From Candidatus Avirikenella pullistercoris (lineage in GTDB: Bacteria > Bacteroidota > Bacteroidia > Bacteroidales > Rikenellaceae): a stretch of 55,702 bases of DNA. The notes under the pieces are model-generated. The model saw nothing but the letters and a program-made list of their open reading frames with translations, searched no databases and was not told the DNA's origin. The position numbers were made by a program, and so were the translations under genes. The stretch is from the NCBI GenBank assembly GCA_018710935.1, contig DVIX01000006.1:1-55702 (forward strand), in the 5' to 3' direction. Shown in pieces: positions 9,218 through 18,490 of the stretch (position 1 is the first letter of the stretch; each line of letters opens with the position of its first letter).

Positions 9218-9892
9218 TTATTTTTTGTATTCCCTTGCTCCGAAAATCGCACTTCCGATGCGTACCATCGTACTGCCTTCTTCTATTGCTATCGGATAAT
9301 CGCCCGACATGCCCATTGAGATCGTGTCGAAAATATCGCCTGTTTTCGGATTATCCTGCTTTATTTTTCCAAAAAGACGCTTCAGATTCCTAAATTCATT
9401 ATGAACCTGCTCCCGGTCATCGGTAAATGTAGCCATTCCCATTACACCCCGTATACGGATATAAGGCAATGCCAACCATTTTTCCGATTTCATATAAGCC
9501 GATAACTCATCCGGCTCCCAACCATGTTTCGTGTTCTCATCGGCAATATGTATCTCCATCAATACGTCTATTATCCGGTTATTCTTAGCTCCTTCTTTAT
9601 TAATCACCTCGAGCAGCTTTTCCGAATCGACAGAATGAATCAGATATACGAAAGGAGCTATATACTTTACCTTATTCGTCTGTAAAGAACCTATCATATG
9701 CCAACGGATATCCCTAGGCAACGCTTCATATTTCGCCACCAACTCCTGAGGGCGATTTTCCCCGAAATCCCGCTGCCCTCCGTTATATGCCTCCATTATC
9801 GCTTCTGCCGGATGCGTTTTGGACACAGCAATCAATACTACGGAGGGAGGTAACTCCTGTTTTATATCCTCTATTTTTTTTTGAATACTCAT
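9218..9892 (-). CDS. yggS: YggS-family PLP homeostasis protein
   Basis: This 224-residue cytoplasmic protein is of the alanine-racemase-fold PLP-binding family that controls free pyridoxal phosphate and amino-acid pools. VLIAVSKTHPAEAI contains the PLP-binding lysine (near residue 25), followed by FGENRPQEL, WHMIGSLQTNK and, near the C terminus, SMGMSGDYPIAIEEGSTMVRIGSAIFG, all hallmark segments. It leads the leftward operon and is divergent from the C69 peptidase gene. Confidence 0.93.
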   Translation of the reverse strand: MSIQKKIEDIKQELPPSVVLIAVSKTHPAEAIMEAYNGGQRDFGENRPQELVAKYEALPRDIRWHMIGSLQTNKVKYIAPFVYLIHSVDSEKLLEVINKEGAKNNRIIDVLMEIHIADENTKHGWEPDELSAYMKSEKWLALPYIRIRGVMGMATFTDDREQVHNEFRNLKRLFGKIKQDNPKTGDIFDTISMGMSGDYPIAIEEGSTMVRIGSAIFGAREYKK

Positions 9893-10049
9893 ATTTTTTA
9901 TATCTTTATCCTTATTTAAAGAGATACAGCCTTATATAATGTTTCCAAGGCAAATCTCGTAAATATTTTTAAGTCAGACATAAGGATTATTTCCTGCTTA
10001 TCCAATGAAACTTAAAATTAAACAAAATTGTAACAAAAATCAAGCATAA

Positions 10050-11729
10050 ATGAAAAAACAAATTCTTTCTATTGCAGTACTTTCTGCCCTTTTACTCACA
10101 AACGTACCCCAAACAGAGGCTTGTACCAATGTGTTAGTTACCAAAGGAGCATCTAAGGACGGTTCCGTTATGGTAACCTATTCGGCCGACTCCCATTCGT
10201 TATACGGGGAATTGTACCATAACAAAGCCACCGACTATGCTCCCGGAACCATGTTAAAGATATACAACTGGGACAGCGGGAAATACATGGGAGAAATCGC
10301 TCAGGTCGCTCACACCTACAACACAGTAGGAAATATGAACGAGCACCAATTAATTATCACGGAAACGACGTTCGGAGGCCTCCCCCAGCTGCGGGATAAA
10401 GACGGCATTATGGATTACGGTTCATTAATCTACATCACCCTTCAACGCGCTAAAACCGCACGTGAAGCGATCGAAATCATGACCGATTTGGTAAGCGAAT
10501 ACGGTTATGCTTCCGGAGGCGAATCTTTTTCTATTGCAGACAAAGACGAAGTATGGATTATGGAAATGATCGGCAAAGGCAGCAAAATAGTCGACGGTAA
10601 AAACGTCAATAAAGGAGCCGTATGGGTTGCAATCCGCATTCCCGACGGTTATATTTCCGCTCATGCCAACCAAGCACGTATTACACAAATCCCGATGAAT
10701 GACCCGGAAAACTGCCTTTACTCTCCAGACGTTATCTCTTTTGCAAAAGAAAACGGATTGTATAAAGGCAGTGACGCAGATTTCAGCTTCAGCGATGTCT
10801 ACAATCCTCTGGATTTCAGTGGAATGCGCGGATGCGAAGCACGTGTATGGAGTGCATTCAACAAAGTCAGCTCCGGCATGGACCAATATATAGATTATGC
10901 ATTAGGACAAAATCCAAAAAACAAAATGCCGCTTTACATCAAACCGGAACATAAAATCTCCGTTAAAGAACTGGCAGACATTATGCGCGACCACTATGAA
11001 GATACCCCGCTCGATATGAGAAACGATATAGGTGCCGGTGGGCATGCTCTTCCTTACCGTTGGAGACCGATGACCTTCGAAGTAGACGGTGTTACTTATA
11101 CCAACGAACGCGCTATCGCTACTCAACAAACCGGTTTCTGGTTATTAGGACAGGCAAGAAACTGGTTACCTGATGCAATAGGCGGTATCATCTGGTTCGG
11201 TGTGGACGATGCTGCAACCTCCTGCCTGACCCCGATTTATTCATCTTCTACCCGTATTCCGGAATGTTTCCGTGTAGGAAACGGTACCATGACTACCTAC
11301 TCTCCGACTTCCGCATTCTGGATTTTCAACCGGGTAGCGAATTTTGCATATCTGCGTTATGACCTCTTAAGCGCAGAAATCAAAAAAGCATTCGACAAAC
11401 ATGAAAATCAATGTATAAAAACAATTCCGGCTATCGACGCTGCTGCTAAAGTTCTATATGAAGAATCTCCGGAAGAAGCCGTAGAATACCTGACCGATTA
11501 TTCCATAACAACCGCTCAACAGATGTTCAACGACTGGGTAAATCTCGATCAATACTTGTTAGTCAAATACATCGACGGAAATGTTAAAAAAGAAGATGAA
11601 AACGGATTTATGGATAATGGAAACGGCCGTAATATTCCTGCTTCTCCGCTGCAACCGGGTTATAACGAATTATGGAAAAAAGCAGTCGCTAATGATGCAG
11701 GAGAAAGATTAAAAGTTATTGAATATTAA
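10050..11729 (+). CDS. Secreted C69-family dipeptidase
   Basis: This 559-residue N-terminal-nucleophile hydrolase resembles PepDA. A signal or propeptide (about residues 1-24, ending QTEA) precedes Cys25 in ACTNVLVTKGASKDGS. Cleavage there exposes the catalytic cysteine, as in family C69. GGESFSIADKDEVWIMEMIGKG, GAVWVAIRIPDGYISAHANQARI and the C-terminal region agree with the family and its length. It probably hydrolyses dipeptides in the periplasm, supplying amino acids to an asaccharolytic or mixed metabolism. It is monocistronic between a divergent operon and a strong terminator. Confidence 0.88.
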   Translation: MKKQILSIAVLSALLLTNVPQTEACTNVLVTKGASKDGSVMVTYSADSHSLYGELYHNKATDYAPGTMLKIYNWDSGKYMGEIAQVAHTYNTVGNMNEHQLIITETTFGGLPQLRDKDGIMDYGSLIYITLQRAKTAREAIEIMTDLVSEYGYASGGESFSIADKDEVWIMEMIGKGSKIVDGKNVNKGAVWVAIRIPDGYISAHANQARITQIPMNDPENCLYSPDVISFAKENGLYKGSDADFSFSDVYNPLDFSGMRGCEARVWSAFNKVSSGMDQYIDYALGQNPKNKMPLYIKPEHKISVKELADIMRDHYEDTPLDMRNDIGAGGHALPYRWRPMTFEVDGVTYTNERAIATQQTGFWLLGQARNWLPDAIGGIIWFGVDDAATSCLTPIYSSSTRIPECFRVGNGTMTTYSPTSAFWIFNRVANFAYLRYDLLSAEIKKAFDKHENQCIKTIPAIDAAAKVLYEESPEEAVEYLTDYSITTAQQMFNDWVNLDQYLLVKYIDGNVKKEDENGFMDNGNGRNIPASPLQPGYNELWKKAVANDAGERLKVIEY

Positions 11730-11745
11730 TATCGAAACTGTTTTT

Positions 11746-11780
11746 AATAAAAGGGGATTGAAATTCAATCCCCTTTTATT
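11746..11780. terminator. Bidirectional terminator
   Basis: A perfect 15-bp stem (AATAAAAGGGGATTG, loop AAATT) lies between the convergent C69 and glycosyltransferase genes. It even overlaps the glycosyltransferase stop codon. Confidence 0.85.
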
Positions 11781-12888
11781 ATCGGCCGGGTTTACCGGCT
11801 ACCGCCTGTTTTAAAATAGCCTCCAACCGTTCTGTAAAAGCTTGCTGAGAATACCGGTGCGCCGCTTTATAATTAACATCGGTATATATATCCAACGTTT
11901 TTCGTGTCGATTCTATAGCACTCGCGATAGATTCCGCGGAATCATGATTACATCCGACACCATTGATTCCATCGGTATAAATATCGGAAATTCCCCCCAC
12001 CTTTTCATCCGTAACGACAGCACATCCCGTAGCATACGCTTCCAATATGGAAATCGGCTGTCCTTCATTCTTGGAAGGCAACACAAAAATATCGCTGTTC
12101 AAAAGCAATTTTCTTTTTTCTTCACCGTGTACCACTCCATGATAGATAACCCTATCCGGATTCTCCTTGTAAAAACGGGATATTTTTCCTTTTACCTCAT
12201 CATCCGGCTCAACAGCTCCCGCTAAATGCAGCACAGCATCCGGAACCGACGGGAAAGCCTCTATCAACTCTAAAATACCTTTTGCCCGCATCAGATTGCT
12301 CAAAAACAGAAGGGATAGTTTCCTTCCCCGTTGCCGCTTCTTTCCCTCGATATCGGCATTCTTTGCAAAAGAGGTATTCTCCACACCATTCTCACAAACA
12401 TAAATTTCCCCTTCTGAAACAATTCCCTCAAACATAGAACGCAGAGAATTTCCCAACACGATAACTCCCGCTGCCCGTTTCAACAAAAATCTCAATACAA
12501 AACGTTTCCACTCTCCTACGCTATCATACATGGCACGAAAAGTAGAACCGTGCGTATGTAATACATACGGTTCATTTTTCATCATTGCCATTACCATATA
12601 AGGCGCATAACGCATAAACCCTCTGAAACTGATGCCAATCCCCATATAAACGATATCGTAATGCTGCGAAAAGAAAATTCGGCTATCCCGAACCAGCGTA
12701 ACGAGTATTTTCCATATCCGATTAGGAGAATAGATAGGAGGAAGTTTATTACCGGAAAAATTCTTATCCAGCGCCGAGTCTATTATCGTCACCTCATTCG
12801 TCTGTTTCAATCCTTCATAAGCCATTTTTCCCGCTAAACTATGACCATGTACGGGAGGAGGAAAAGGTGAGATAATCAAAATCCGCAT
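11779..12888 (-). CDS. Glycosyltransferase family 4 (GT-B fold)
   Basis: This 369-residue protein starts with MRILIISPFPPPVHGHSLAG, the donor-side loop of GT4 enzymes. The C-terminal Rossmann half has LLFLSNLMRAKGILELIEAF, IYHGVVHGEEKRKLL and the retaining-enzyme EX7E segment inside NEGQPISILEAYA (about residues 270-285), followed by GCAVV. It transfers a sugar from a nucleotide donor; the acceptor is unknown. It is the second gene of a two-gene leftward operon, 14 bases after the acyltransferase-like membrane protein. This suggests glycan synthesis or modification at the inner membrane. Confidence 0.85.
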   Translation of the reverse strand: MRILIISPFPPPVHGHSLAGKMAYEGLKQTNEVTIIDSALDKNFSGNKLPPIYSPNRIWKILVTLVRDSRIFFSQHYDIVYMGIGISFRGFMRYAPYMVMAMMKNEPYVLHTHGSTFRAMYDSVGEWKRFVLRFLLKRAAGVIVLGNSLRSMFEGIVSEGEIYVCENGVENTSFAKNADIEGKKRQRGRKLSLLFLSNLMRAKGILELIEAFPSVPDAVLHLAGAVEPDDEVKGKISRFYKENPDRVIYHGVVHGEEKRKLLLNSDIFVLPSKNEGQPISILEAYATGCAVVTDEKVGGISDIYTDGINGVGCNHDSAESIASAIESTRKTLDIYTDVNYKAAHRYSQQAFTERLEAILKQAVAGKPGR

Positions 12889-12902
12889 TTCGTTTAGACC
12901 TG

Positions 12903-13991
12903 TTATAATTTAATAAAAATCCTTTTCCTGTAAAACAGATAAGTAATTCCCCAACACAACAACACCACGATAAACGACCAGAAAAAAGTTACTGTCCTTT
13001 CAGGCAATATTTCTCCCATAGCATCGGTAGCATATTCTGAAATCGCTGCTCCGCCCAATACCAGATTATAAAGCAACGGAGCTATCAAACAGGAAAGCAG
13101 ATAGGCAAAGATAGCGTTTGTACCGAATACATTGAATACAAAAGTCCATTTTATCCTGCCTTCAATATCGACTATATAAGAAAGCAAAGTCCACACCATC
13201 ATCGCCCACCCCGCAGAATAAAGAACGTAAGAGCTCGACCATACAGCCTTATTCAACGGGAGGAAAGAGTCCAGCATCAACCCCATAATAACACATCCGA
13301 AACCACTCCAGAACAGGCTTTTTACTCTTAATAACAACTCCCGGTTATCAGACATCGACATTCCCGTCAAATATCCTAATAACATCGTCGCAACAGCAGG
13401 ATAAGTACTCAAAATTCCCTCCGGTTCAAACGGTACGCCATATCCTTGATACATATGGGCACAACCCAATATAGCCCTGTCTATTTTCGTTCCTATATAA
13501 TTCTCGATAGACGCATATCCTCCTGTAAACGCTAATATTCCCCAATAAGAAAGCAGAATAAAAACCACCGCCATTACTATTTTCCAATCTTTCTTCAACC
13601 CTAAAATAACAAAAGCCCCAAGAACATAAACTACTGCAATTCGTTGCAATACTCCAAAAATTCTCAAATGTTCCAAATCCAGCCCGAAAAGACACCAATT
13701 CAACAATAAACCGGCTACGAATAATTTTATTCCCCTAAAAAACACTTTTTTAACCATGCTTATTCCTGAAACTCCTTCTTCCTTATTGGAAAAGAACCAA
13801 AAAGAAGCGCCAACTATAAAAATAAAAAAAGGAAAAACCATATCGGTAAACGTAATATCGTTCCAGGTCCCTTGCCGTAACTGCATAAAGGCCGCCCCGG
13901 TATATTGATTATTTACCAATATCATACACGCAACCGCTATTCCGCGCAAAACATCGAGAGATAAAAACCTGTCTGACCGTATTGTTTCCAT
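12903..13991 (-). CDS. DUF5009/HGSNAT-like acyltransferase membrane protein
   Basis: This 362-residue protein has about ten hydrophobic helices. Its start METIRSDRFLSLDVLRG is the signature of heparan-alpha-glucosaminide N-acetyltransferase-like (NagX/DUF5009) proteins. FTDMVFPFFIFIVGAS and a conserved ILRIF-type segment follow. Eukaryotic relatives acetylate glucosamine across a membrane; bacterial members are thought to act on amino sugars or lipids, but this is not proven here. An in-frame ATG at 14054 would add a non-conserved 21-residue extension, so I chose 13991. It is divergent from the muramidase gene namZ, which fits a link to amino-sugar metabolism. Confidence 0.75.
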   Translation of the reverse strand: METIRSDRFLSLDVLRGIAVACMILVNNQYTGAAFMQLRQGTWNDITFTDMVFPFFIFIVGASFWFFSNKEEGVSGISMVKKVFFRGIKLFVAGLLLNWCLFGLDLEHLRIFGVLQRIAVVYVLGAFVILGLKKDWKIVMAVVFILLSYWGILAFTGGYASIENYIGTKIDRAILGCAHMYQGYGVPFEPEGILSTYPAVATMLLGYLTGMSMSDNRELLLRVKSLFWSGFGCVIMGLMLDSFLPLNKAVWSSSYVLYSAGWAMMVWTLLSYIVDIEGRIKWTFVFNVFGTNAIFAYLLSCLIAPLLYNLVLGGAAISEYATDAMGEILPERTVTFFWSFIVVLLCWGITYLFYRKRIFIKL

Positions 13992-14169
13992 GTGTTTCAA
14001 ATTATGTATAAAAATAGCCATTTTAAACAAATAAACAAAAGCTCCGACAGGCAAAAATCATCGATTCACACTGCAATCGGCATATAATAAATTTTCTGTC
14101 TCCGGAAATTCAAAACTGTTTCTTATCTTTACAAAAGATAATATTATCCATCTTTTTTATCCGTCCGAT

Positions 14170-15336
14170 ATGAAAAAAATAGCTTTTATAGGCTTAGCTA
14201 TCCTATTATTCTGTTCTTTCCCTTTCCAAAACAACGCCGAAACAATCGTACCGGGAGCAGAAAGGCTCGATTCATACCTTCCTTTGTTAAAAGGCAAAAA
14301 AGTCGCCGTATTAGCCAACCAATCCAGCATGGTAACTGATACACATTTGGTAGATACGCTGTTATCGTTAGGAATAAATATCGCATATATATTCGCACCC
14401 GAACATGGATTCAGAGGAGATGCCGATGCTGGGGAAACAATCGGGAACTACACGGATGAAAAGACAGGCCTCCCTGTTATCTCTTTGTATGGCAATATAA
14501 AATCGCCGCCCGACTCCATTCTGCAAAAGATAGATGTCACGGTATTCGACCTGCAGGACGTAGGGTTGAGATTTTATACTTATATGTCTTCTCTGCACTA
14601 TTTAATGGAGGCATCGGCAAATAATAACAAAGAAGTCATTATACTCGACCGCCCCAATCCGAACGGATTTTATGTGGACGGCCCTGTACTCGATATGAAA
14701 TACCGTTCGTTCGTAGGAATCTATCCTGTTCCCGTAGTACACGGCATGACCTTAGGAGAAATCGCCCGAATGGCAAACGGGGAAGGTTGGCTTACCGACG
14801 GCAAGCAATGTACTTTGACCGTAATAACATGCGCTGATTATACACACCGTTCGCTTTATCGGCTTCCGGTAAAGCCCTCGCCGAACCTGCCGAATATGAC
14901 TTCGATTTATTTATACCCTTCCCTCTGCTTTTTCGAAGCGACCCCGGTAAGCATCGGGCGAGGAACAGACTTTCCTTTTCAGGTATATGGACATCCTGAC
15001 ATGAAAAGAGATACGTTCACTTTTACTCCTGAAAGCAATTCCGGAGCTAAAAATCCTCCCCTCAAAGGACAAAAATGTTACGGTGTGGATTTAAGAGAAT
15101 TACCCGAACAGGAATTATTAGACAAAGGAGTTTCTTTCGAATATATAATCGACGCTTACAACGCTTTGGGAAAACCTGCCAAATTTTTCAATTCTCTTTT
15201 TGAAAAATTAGTCGGCGTAGATTATATTCGACCGATGCTTATCGAAGGGAAAAGCGCCGAACAGATAAAAGCGTCCTGGCAAAAAGATGTAGAAAAGTTC
15301 AAGCAACAACGTGAAAAGTACTTGTTATATGATTAA
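14170..15336 (+). CDS. namZ: DUF1343 exo-beta-N-acetylmuramidase (NamZ, GH171)
   Basis: This 388-residue exported enzyme has a signal peptide of about 24 residues. The DUF1343 family hallmarks are visible: LKGKKVAVLANQSSMV, FAPEHGFRGDADAGE, VFDLQDVGLRFYTY, ILDRPNPNG, PVVHGMTLGEIARM and GRGTDFPFQ. Characterized members (NamZ of Bacillus subtilis and Tannerella forsythia) remove N-acetylmuramic acid from the non-reducing end of peptidoglycan glycans. It overlaps the downstream pseudouridine synthase start by 8 bases. The divergent amino-sugar acyltransferase-like gene and the later ddl and nagB-like genes suggest a loose cell-wall-recycling neighbourhood. Confidence 0.9.
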   Translation: MKKIAFIGLAILLFCSFPFQNNAETIVPGAERLDSYLPLLKGKKVAVLANQSSMVTDTHLVDTLLSLGINIAYIFAPEHGFRGDADAGETIGNYTDEKTGLPVISLYGNIKSPPDSILQKIDVTVFDLQDVGLRFYTYMSSLHYLMEASANNNKEVIILDRPNPNGFYVDGPVLDMKYRSFVGIYPVPVVHGMTLGEIARMANGEGWLTDGKQCTLTVITCADYTHRSLYRLPVKPSPNLPNMTSIYLYPSLCFFEATPVSIGRGTDFPFQVYGHPDMKRDTFTFTPESNSGAKNPPLKGQKCYGVDLRELPEQELLDKGVSFEYIIDAYNALGKPAKFFNSLFEKLVGVDYIRPMLIEGKSAEQIKASWQKDVEKFKQQREKYLLYD

Positions 15337-16234
15337 TAATAAAAAGAAAACAAATAACCGGAACCCGGAATACCGATATTTTCAGGTAACTGAAAAAGGG
15401 ACACTGCTTCCCTTCTTATTCGAACAATTAAAAGACAAAAGTAAAACTACCGTAAAATCCTTCTTATCTCATCGGCAAATAGCCGTTAACGATATCATTA
15501 CCACACAATACGACACTCCTTTAAATCCGGGTGATACCGTATCCCTGAATCAAGGGCAGGCTAAAACCGAATTCAAACATTCCATGTTGAAAATCGTATA
15601 CGAAGACGATTATCTCCTTGTCGTCGATAAGAAGAACGGATTGCTTTCCATGGCTTCGGACAAAGAACGCATAAAAACAGCCTATTACATTTTAAGCCAA
15701 TACCTGAAATCGCAAAACCCGGCAAACAGAATCTTTATCGTACACCGCCTCGACCGCGAAACATCAGGACTTATGCTGTTCGCCAAAAGTATGGATATAC
15801 AACACACCCTACAACAAAACTGGAAAGAACTCGTATCGGAACGCAAATACGTGGCAGTAGTAAAAGGAAGCCCGGAAAAAGACGAAGGGACTATATCCTC
15901 CTATCTGGCCGAGAATAGCGCTTATACCGTATATTCCACACAAAATCCGGAAAAAGGAGAACATGCCGTTACTCATTACAAAGTATTACAAAAAGGAGCC
16001 GGAAATACGCTGCTTGAATTGGAACTCGAAACCGGGAAAAAAAATCAAATCCGAGTACATATGAAAGATATCGGCTGTCCCATTATCGGAGATAAAAAAT
16101 ACGGGGGACCTGTTTCGCCTATCAACCGAATAGCCCTCCATGCAAAAAAGATACGATTTATTCACCCGGTCACACACAAAGAATTCAATTTCGACACCAA
16201 TGTTCCGAAACCGTTTCTCTCTTTACTGAAATAA
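15329..16234 (+). CDS. RluA-family pseudouridine synthase
   Basis: This 301-residue enzyme converts uridine to pseudouridine in RNA. An N-terminal S4-like RNA-binding part (SFLSHRQIAVNDIITTQYDTPLNPGD, about residues 40-70) precedes the catalytic domain. The motif HRLDRETSGLMLF carries the catalytic aspartate, and IRVHMKDIGCPIIGDKKYGG and RIALHAKKI follow, as in RluA/RluC/RluD. Which rRNA or tRNA site is modified cannot be told. The ATG at 15329 overlaps the namZ stop; an in-frame GTG at 15311 is a weaker alternative. The two genes are likely co-transcribed. Confidence 0.9.
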   Translation: MINNKKKTNNRNPEYRYFQVTEKGTLLPFLFEQLKDKSKTTVKSFLSHRQIAVNDIITTQYDTPLNPGDTVSLNQGQAKTEFKHSMLKIVYEDDYLLVVDKKNGLLSMASDKERIKTAYYILSQYLKSQNPANRIFIVHRLDRETSGLMLFAKSMDIQHTLQQNWKELVSERKYVAVVKGSPEKDEGTISSYLAENSAYTVYSTQNPEKGEHAVTHYKVLQKGAGNTLLELELETGKKNQIRVHMKDIGCPIIGDKKYGGPVSPINRIALHAKKIRFIHPVTHKEFNFDTNVPKPFLSLLK

Positions 16235-16301
16235 GCAGAGACACTCGAAGCTCTCGCTAAACAGTTTCAAAACGAAAAACACCGACATGCATCTGAATAA
16301 A

Positions 16302-16339
16302 AATATTCCGGATTCCCCGAACAGATAATCCGGAATATT
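16302..16339. terminator. Bidirectional terminator
   Basis: A perfect 13-bp stem (AATATTCCGGATT with 16327-16339) and a 12-base loop lie between the convergent rluA-like and FMN-enzyme genes. Confidence 0.65.
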
Positions 16340-16365
16340 CTTATCACAGAATATGGTTTCACCGG

Positions 16366-17301
16366 TTAGTCCCCGCTGTCCAACAAAGTATATTCTCCCA
16401 ATATGTCATCAAAAATCTCCTGTACCGTTTCTACTTTATCTATCAAAGAAGCCACTTCCCCTATCTCAAGCATACCCTCATTGAGATCTCCTTCAAATAT
16501 TCCCCTTTTAGGACGCCTCATTCCCACGATTTCTTTCAGTTCCTCCACTCCGGCTCCCCGATCTTCCGCCTCTTTTATTCGTTGATATACATCGTTTTTA
16601 ATCATCCTTATCCCACCTATCTTCTTCAGACATAACATCGTATCTCCTTCCGGAAGAGAAAGGCACCGCCTTTTAAACTCTTCGCTTGCAGAAGATTCTG
16701 CCGACAAAGCGAACCGTGTCCCTATCTGTACTCCTTCCGCACCAAGCACCTGAGCCGCCATCATGGTACGTCCGGAAGAGATGCCTCCTGCTGCTATAAC
16801 AGGAATATCGACCGCTTTACATACCGCAGGAATCAAAACCATCGTCGTCGTTTCTTCCCTTCCGTTATGTCCCCCGGCTTCGAATCCTTCCGCAACAACA
16901 GCATCTACACCCGCACCCTGTGCCTTAACAGCGAATTTACTGCTCGAAACGACATGAACAACAGTAATCCCCGCTTCTTTCAGCTTCGGAGTCCATATCG
17001 CAGGATTGCCCGCCGAAGTAAATACGATCTTCACCCCTTCTCTGATTACCATGTCGATCAATTCTTCTATCTGAGGGTAAAACATCGGAATATTCACTCC
17101 GAAAGGCGCAGATGTCGCCGCTTTACATTTACGGATATGTTCTTCCAATGTAGGCAAATGCATGGAACCTGCCCCTAAAAGGCCTAAACCTCCACTATTG
17201 GAAACAGCAGAAGCAAGACGCCAACCGCTGCACCAAACCATTCCTCCCGCCACTATCGGATATTTAATTCCAAATAAATCGGTTATCCTATTTTTTATCA
17301 T
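16366..17301 (-). CDS. FMN-dependent nitronate monooxygenase/FabK-like enzyme
   Basis: This 311-residue TIM-barrel flavoprotein starts MIKNRITDLFGIKYPIVAGGM. FTSAGNP, AVVAEGFEAGGHNG, PVIAAGGISSGRTMMAAQVLGAEGVQIGTRF are the FMN/phosphate-binding signature shared by 2-nitropropane dioxygenases and enoyl-ACP reductase II (FabK). Sequence alone does not separate the two activities. In Bacteroidales the FabK role is plausible, but no fatty-acid gene lies next to it. A trailing segment of about 50 residues after the barrel (KEIVGMRRPKRG onward) is typical of the nitronate-monooxygenase-annotated group. The gene stands alone, with ddl divergent. Confidence 0.75.
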   Translation of the reverse strand: MIKNRITDLFGIKYPIVAGGMVWCSGWRLASAVSNSGGLGLLGAGSMHLPTLEEHIRKCKAATSAPFGVNIPMFYPQIEELIDMVIREGVKIVFTSAGNPAIWTPKLKEAGITVVHVVSSSKFAVKAQGAGVDAVVAEGFEAGGHNGREETTTMVLIPAVCKAVDIPVIAAGGISSGRTMMAAQVLGAEGVQIGTRFALSAESSASEEFKRRCLSLPEGDTMLCLKKIGGIRMIKNDVYQRIKEAEDRGAGVEELKEIVGMRRPKRGIFEGDLNEGMLEIGEVASLIDKVETVQEIFDDILGEYTLLDSGD

Positions 17302-17431
17302 AATCGGTTTTATTTAAATTGTTGAATTTATCACTTTTTCACTTTTAGAACCTTTGCAAAATCTTCCCGAATCACTCCGAATAAAATCAAAAAATAAAAC
17401 GATTTCTTCATACAATTATAACAAATTATTG

Positions 17432-17462
17432 TTGTTTTTTACCAATATAAAAACGATATTTG
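17432..17462 (+). promoter_or_regulatory. Promoter of ddl
   Basis: TTG (17432-17434), a 20-base spacer and GATATTTG (17455-17462; one mismatch to TAnnTTTG) lie 25 bases before the ATG. Confidence 0.5.
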
Positions 17463-17486
17463 TAATTGATTATAGAAAAAGGAACA

Positions 17487-18473
17487 ATGGGGAAGACAAT
17501 TGTAGCAATATTGGCAGGAGGAGATTCACCCGAAGCAGAAGTTTCTGTAAACGGAGCAAAATTCATACATTCAATCCTTAATCGAGAAAAATACACCCCT
17601 TATCTTGTTTATATCAAAGGAAAATGTTGGGAAGCAGAAACAGAAAACGGCCAGCGTTTTCCCATCGATAAAAACGATTTCAGCTTTACTTCTCCAAAAG
17701 GTAAAATAATTTTCGAATATGCCCTTATCCTGATACACGGTACCCCCGGGGAAAACGGACTACTCCAAGGGTATTTCGAACTGATGAAAATTCCTTACTC
17801 TTCGGGAGGAGTTTGTTCCAGCGCAGTTACCTTCGATAAGGTAATCTGTAAACGGATCGTAGCCGAAACAGGCGTAGCCCTTGCAAAGGATATTTTACTC
17901 AATAAAGGAGATAAAATAGATGTACAAGAGATTATCCGAAAACTCTCTTTGCCTTTATTCGTAAAACCCAACGCTTCAGGCAGCAGTTTCGGAGTTACCA
18001 AAGTCAAAACAGAGGCAGAATTGTTACCGGCCATAGAAAATGCTTTCAACGAAGACGATCAGGTTTTGATAGAAGAATTTTTAGAAGGAACCGAAATCAG
18101 TTGCGGCATTATGATAGCGCAAGGCAAAACCTATCTGTTCCCTCCGACAGAAATAGTTTCCAAATCGGAATTCTTCGACTATAATGCCAAATATAACGGA
18201 TATTCCGAAGAAATAACACCTGCACGGATATCTGAAAAAGCAACAAAAAGAGTCCATGAATCGTTATTAAAAATATATAAACAAACCAGATGCAGAGGTT
18301 TGGTTCGAATCGATTTCATTATAAAGAACGATATTCCTTACATGATCGAAGTCAACAGTATTCCGGGTATGAGTTCGGAAAGTATTATCCCTAAAGAATC
18401 CAAAGTTTTTGGGCTTTCCATACCGGATCTATTCGATATCATTATCAATGAAACAATTACACAAAAATGTTAA
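17487..18473 (+). CDS. ddl: D-alanine-D-alanine ligase
   Basis: This 328-residue ATP-grasp enzyme joins two D-alanines for peptidoglycan precursors. LAGGDSPEAEVSVNGA (N-terminal substrate loop), LIHGTPGENGLLQG, FVKPNASGSSFGVTKV (ATP-grasp lysine loop), VLIEEFLEGTEISCG, and RIDFIIKNDIPYMIEVNSIPGMSSESIIPK (metal and phosphate ligands) appear in the expected order. The ATG at 17487 was chosen over a TTG at 17466. Its stop is 17 bases upstream of the nagB-like fusion gene, so the two are probably one operon. Confidence 0.93.
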   Translation: MGKTIVAILAGGDSPEAEVSVNGAKFIHSILNREKYTPYLVYIKGKCWEAETENGQRFPIDKNDFSFTSPKGKIIFEYALILIHGTPGENGLLQGYFELMKIPYSSGGVCSSAVTFDKVICKRIVAETGVALAKDILLNKGDKIDVQEIIRKLSLPLFVKPNASGSSFGVTKVKTEAELLPAIENAFNEDDQVLIEEFLEGTEISCGIMIAQGKTYLFPPTEIVSKSEFFDYNAKYNGYSEEITPARISEKATKRVHESLLKIYKQTRCRGLVRIDFIIKNDIPYMIEVNSIPGMSSESIIPKESKVFGLSIPDLFDIIINETITQKC

Positions 18474-18490
18474 AATAATAATATATTATT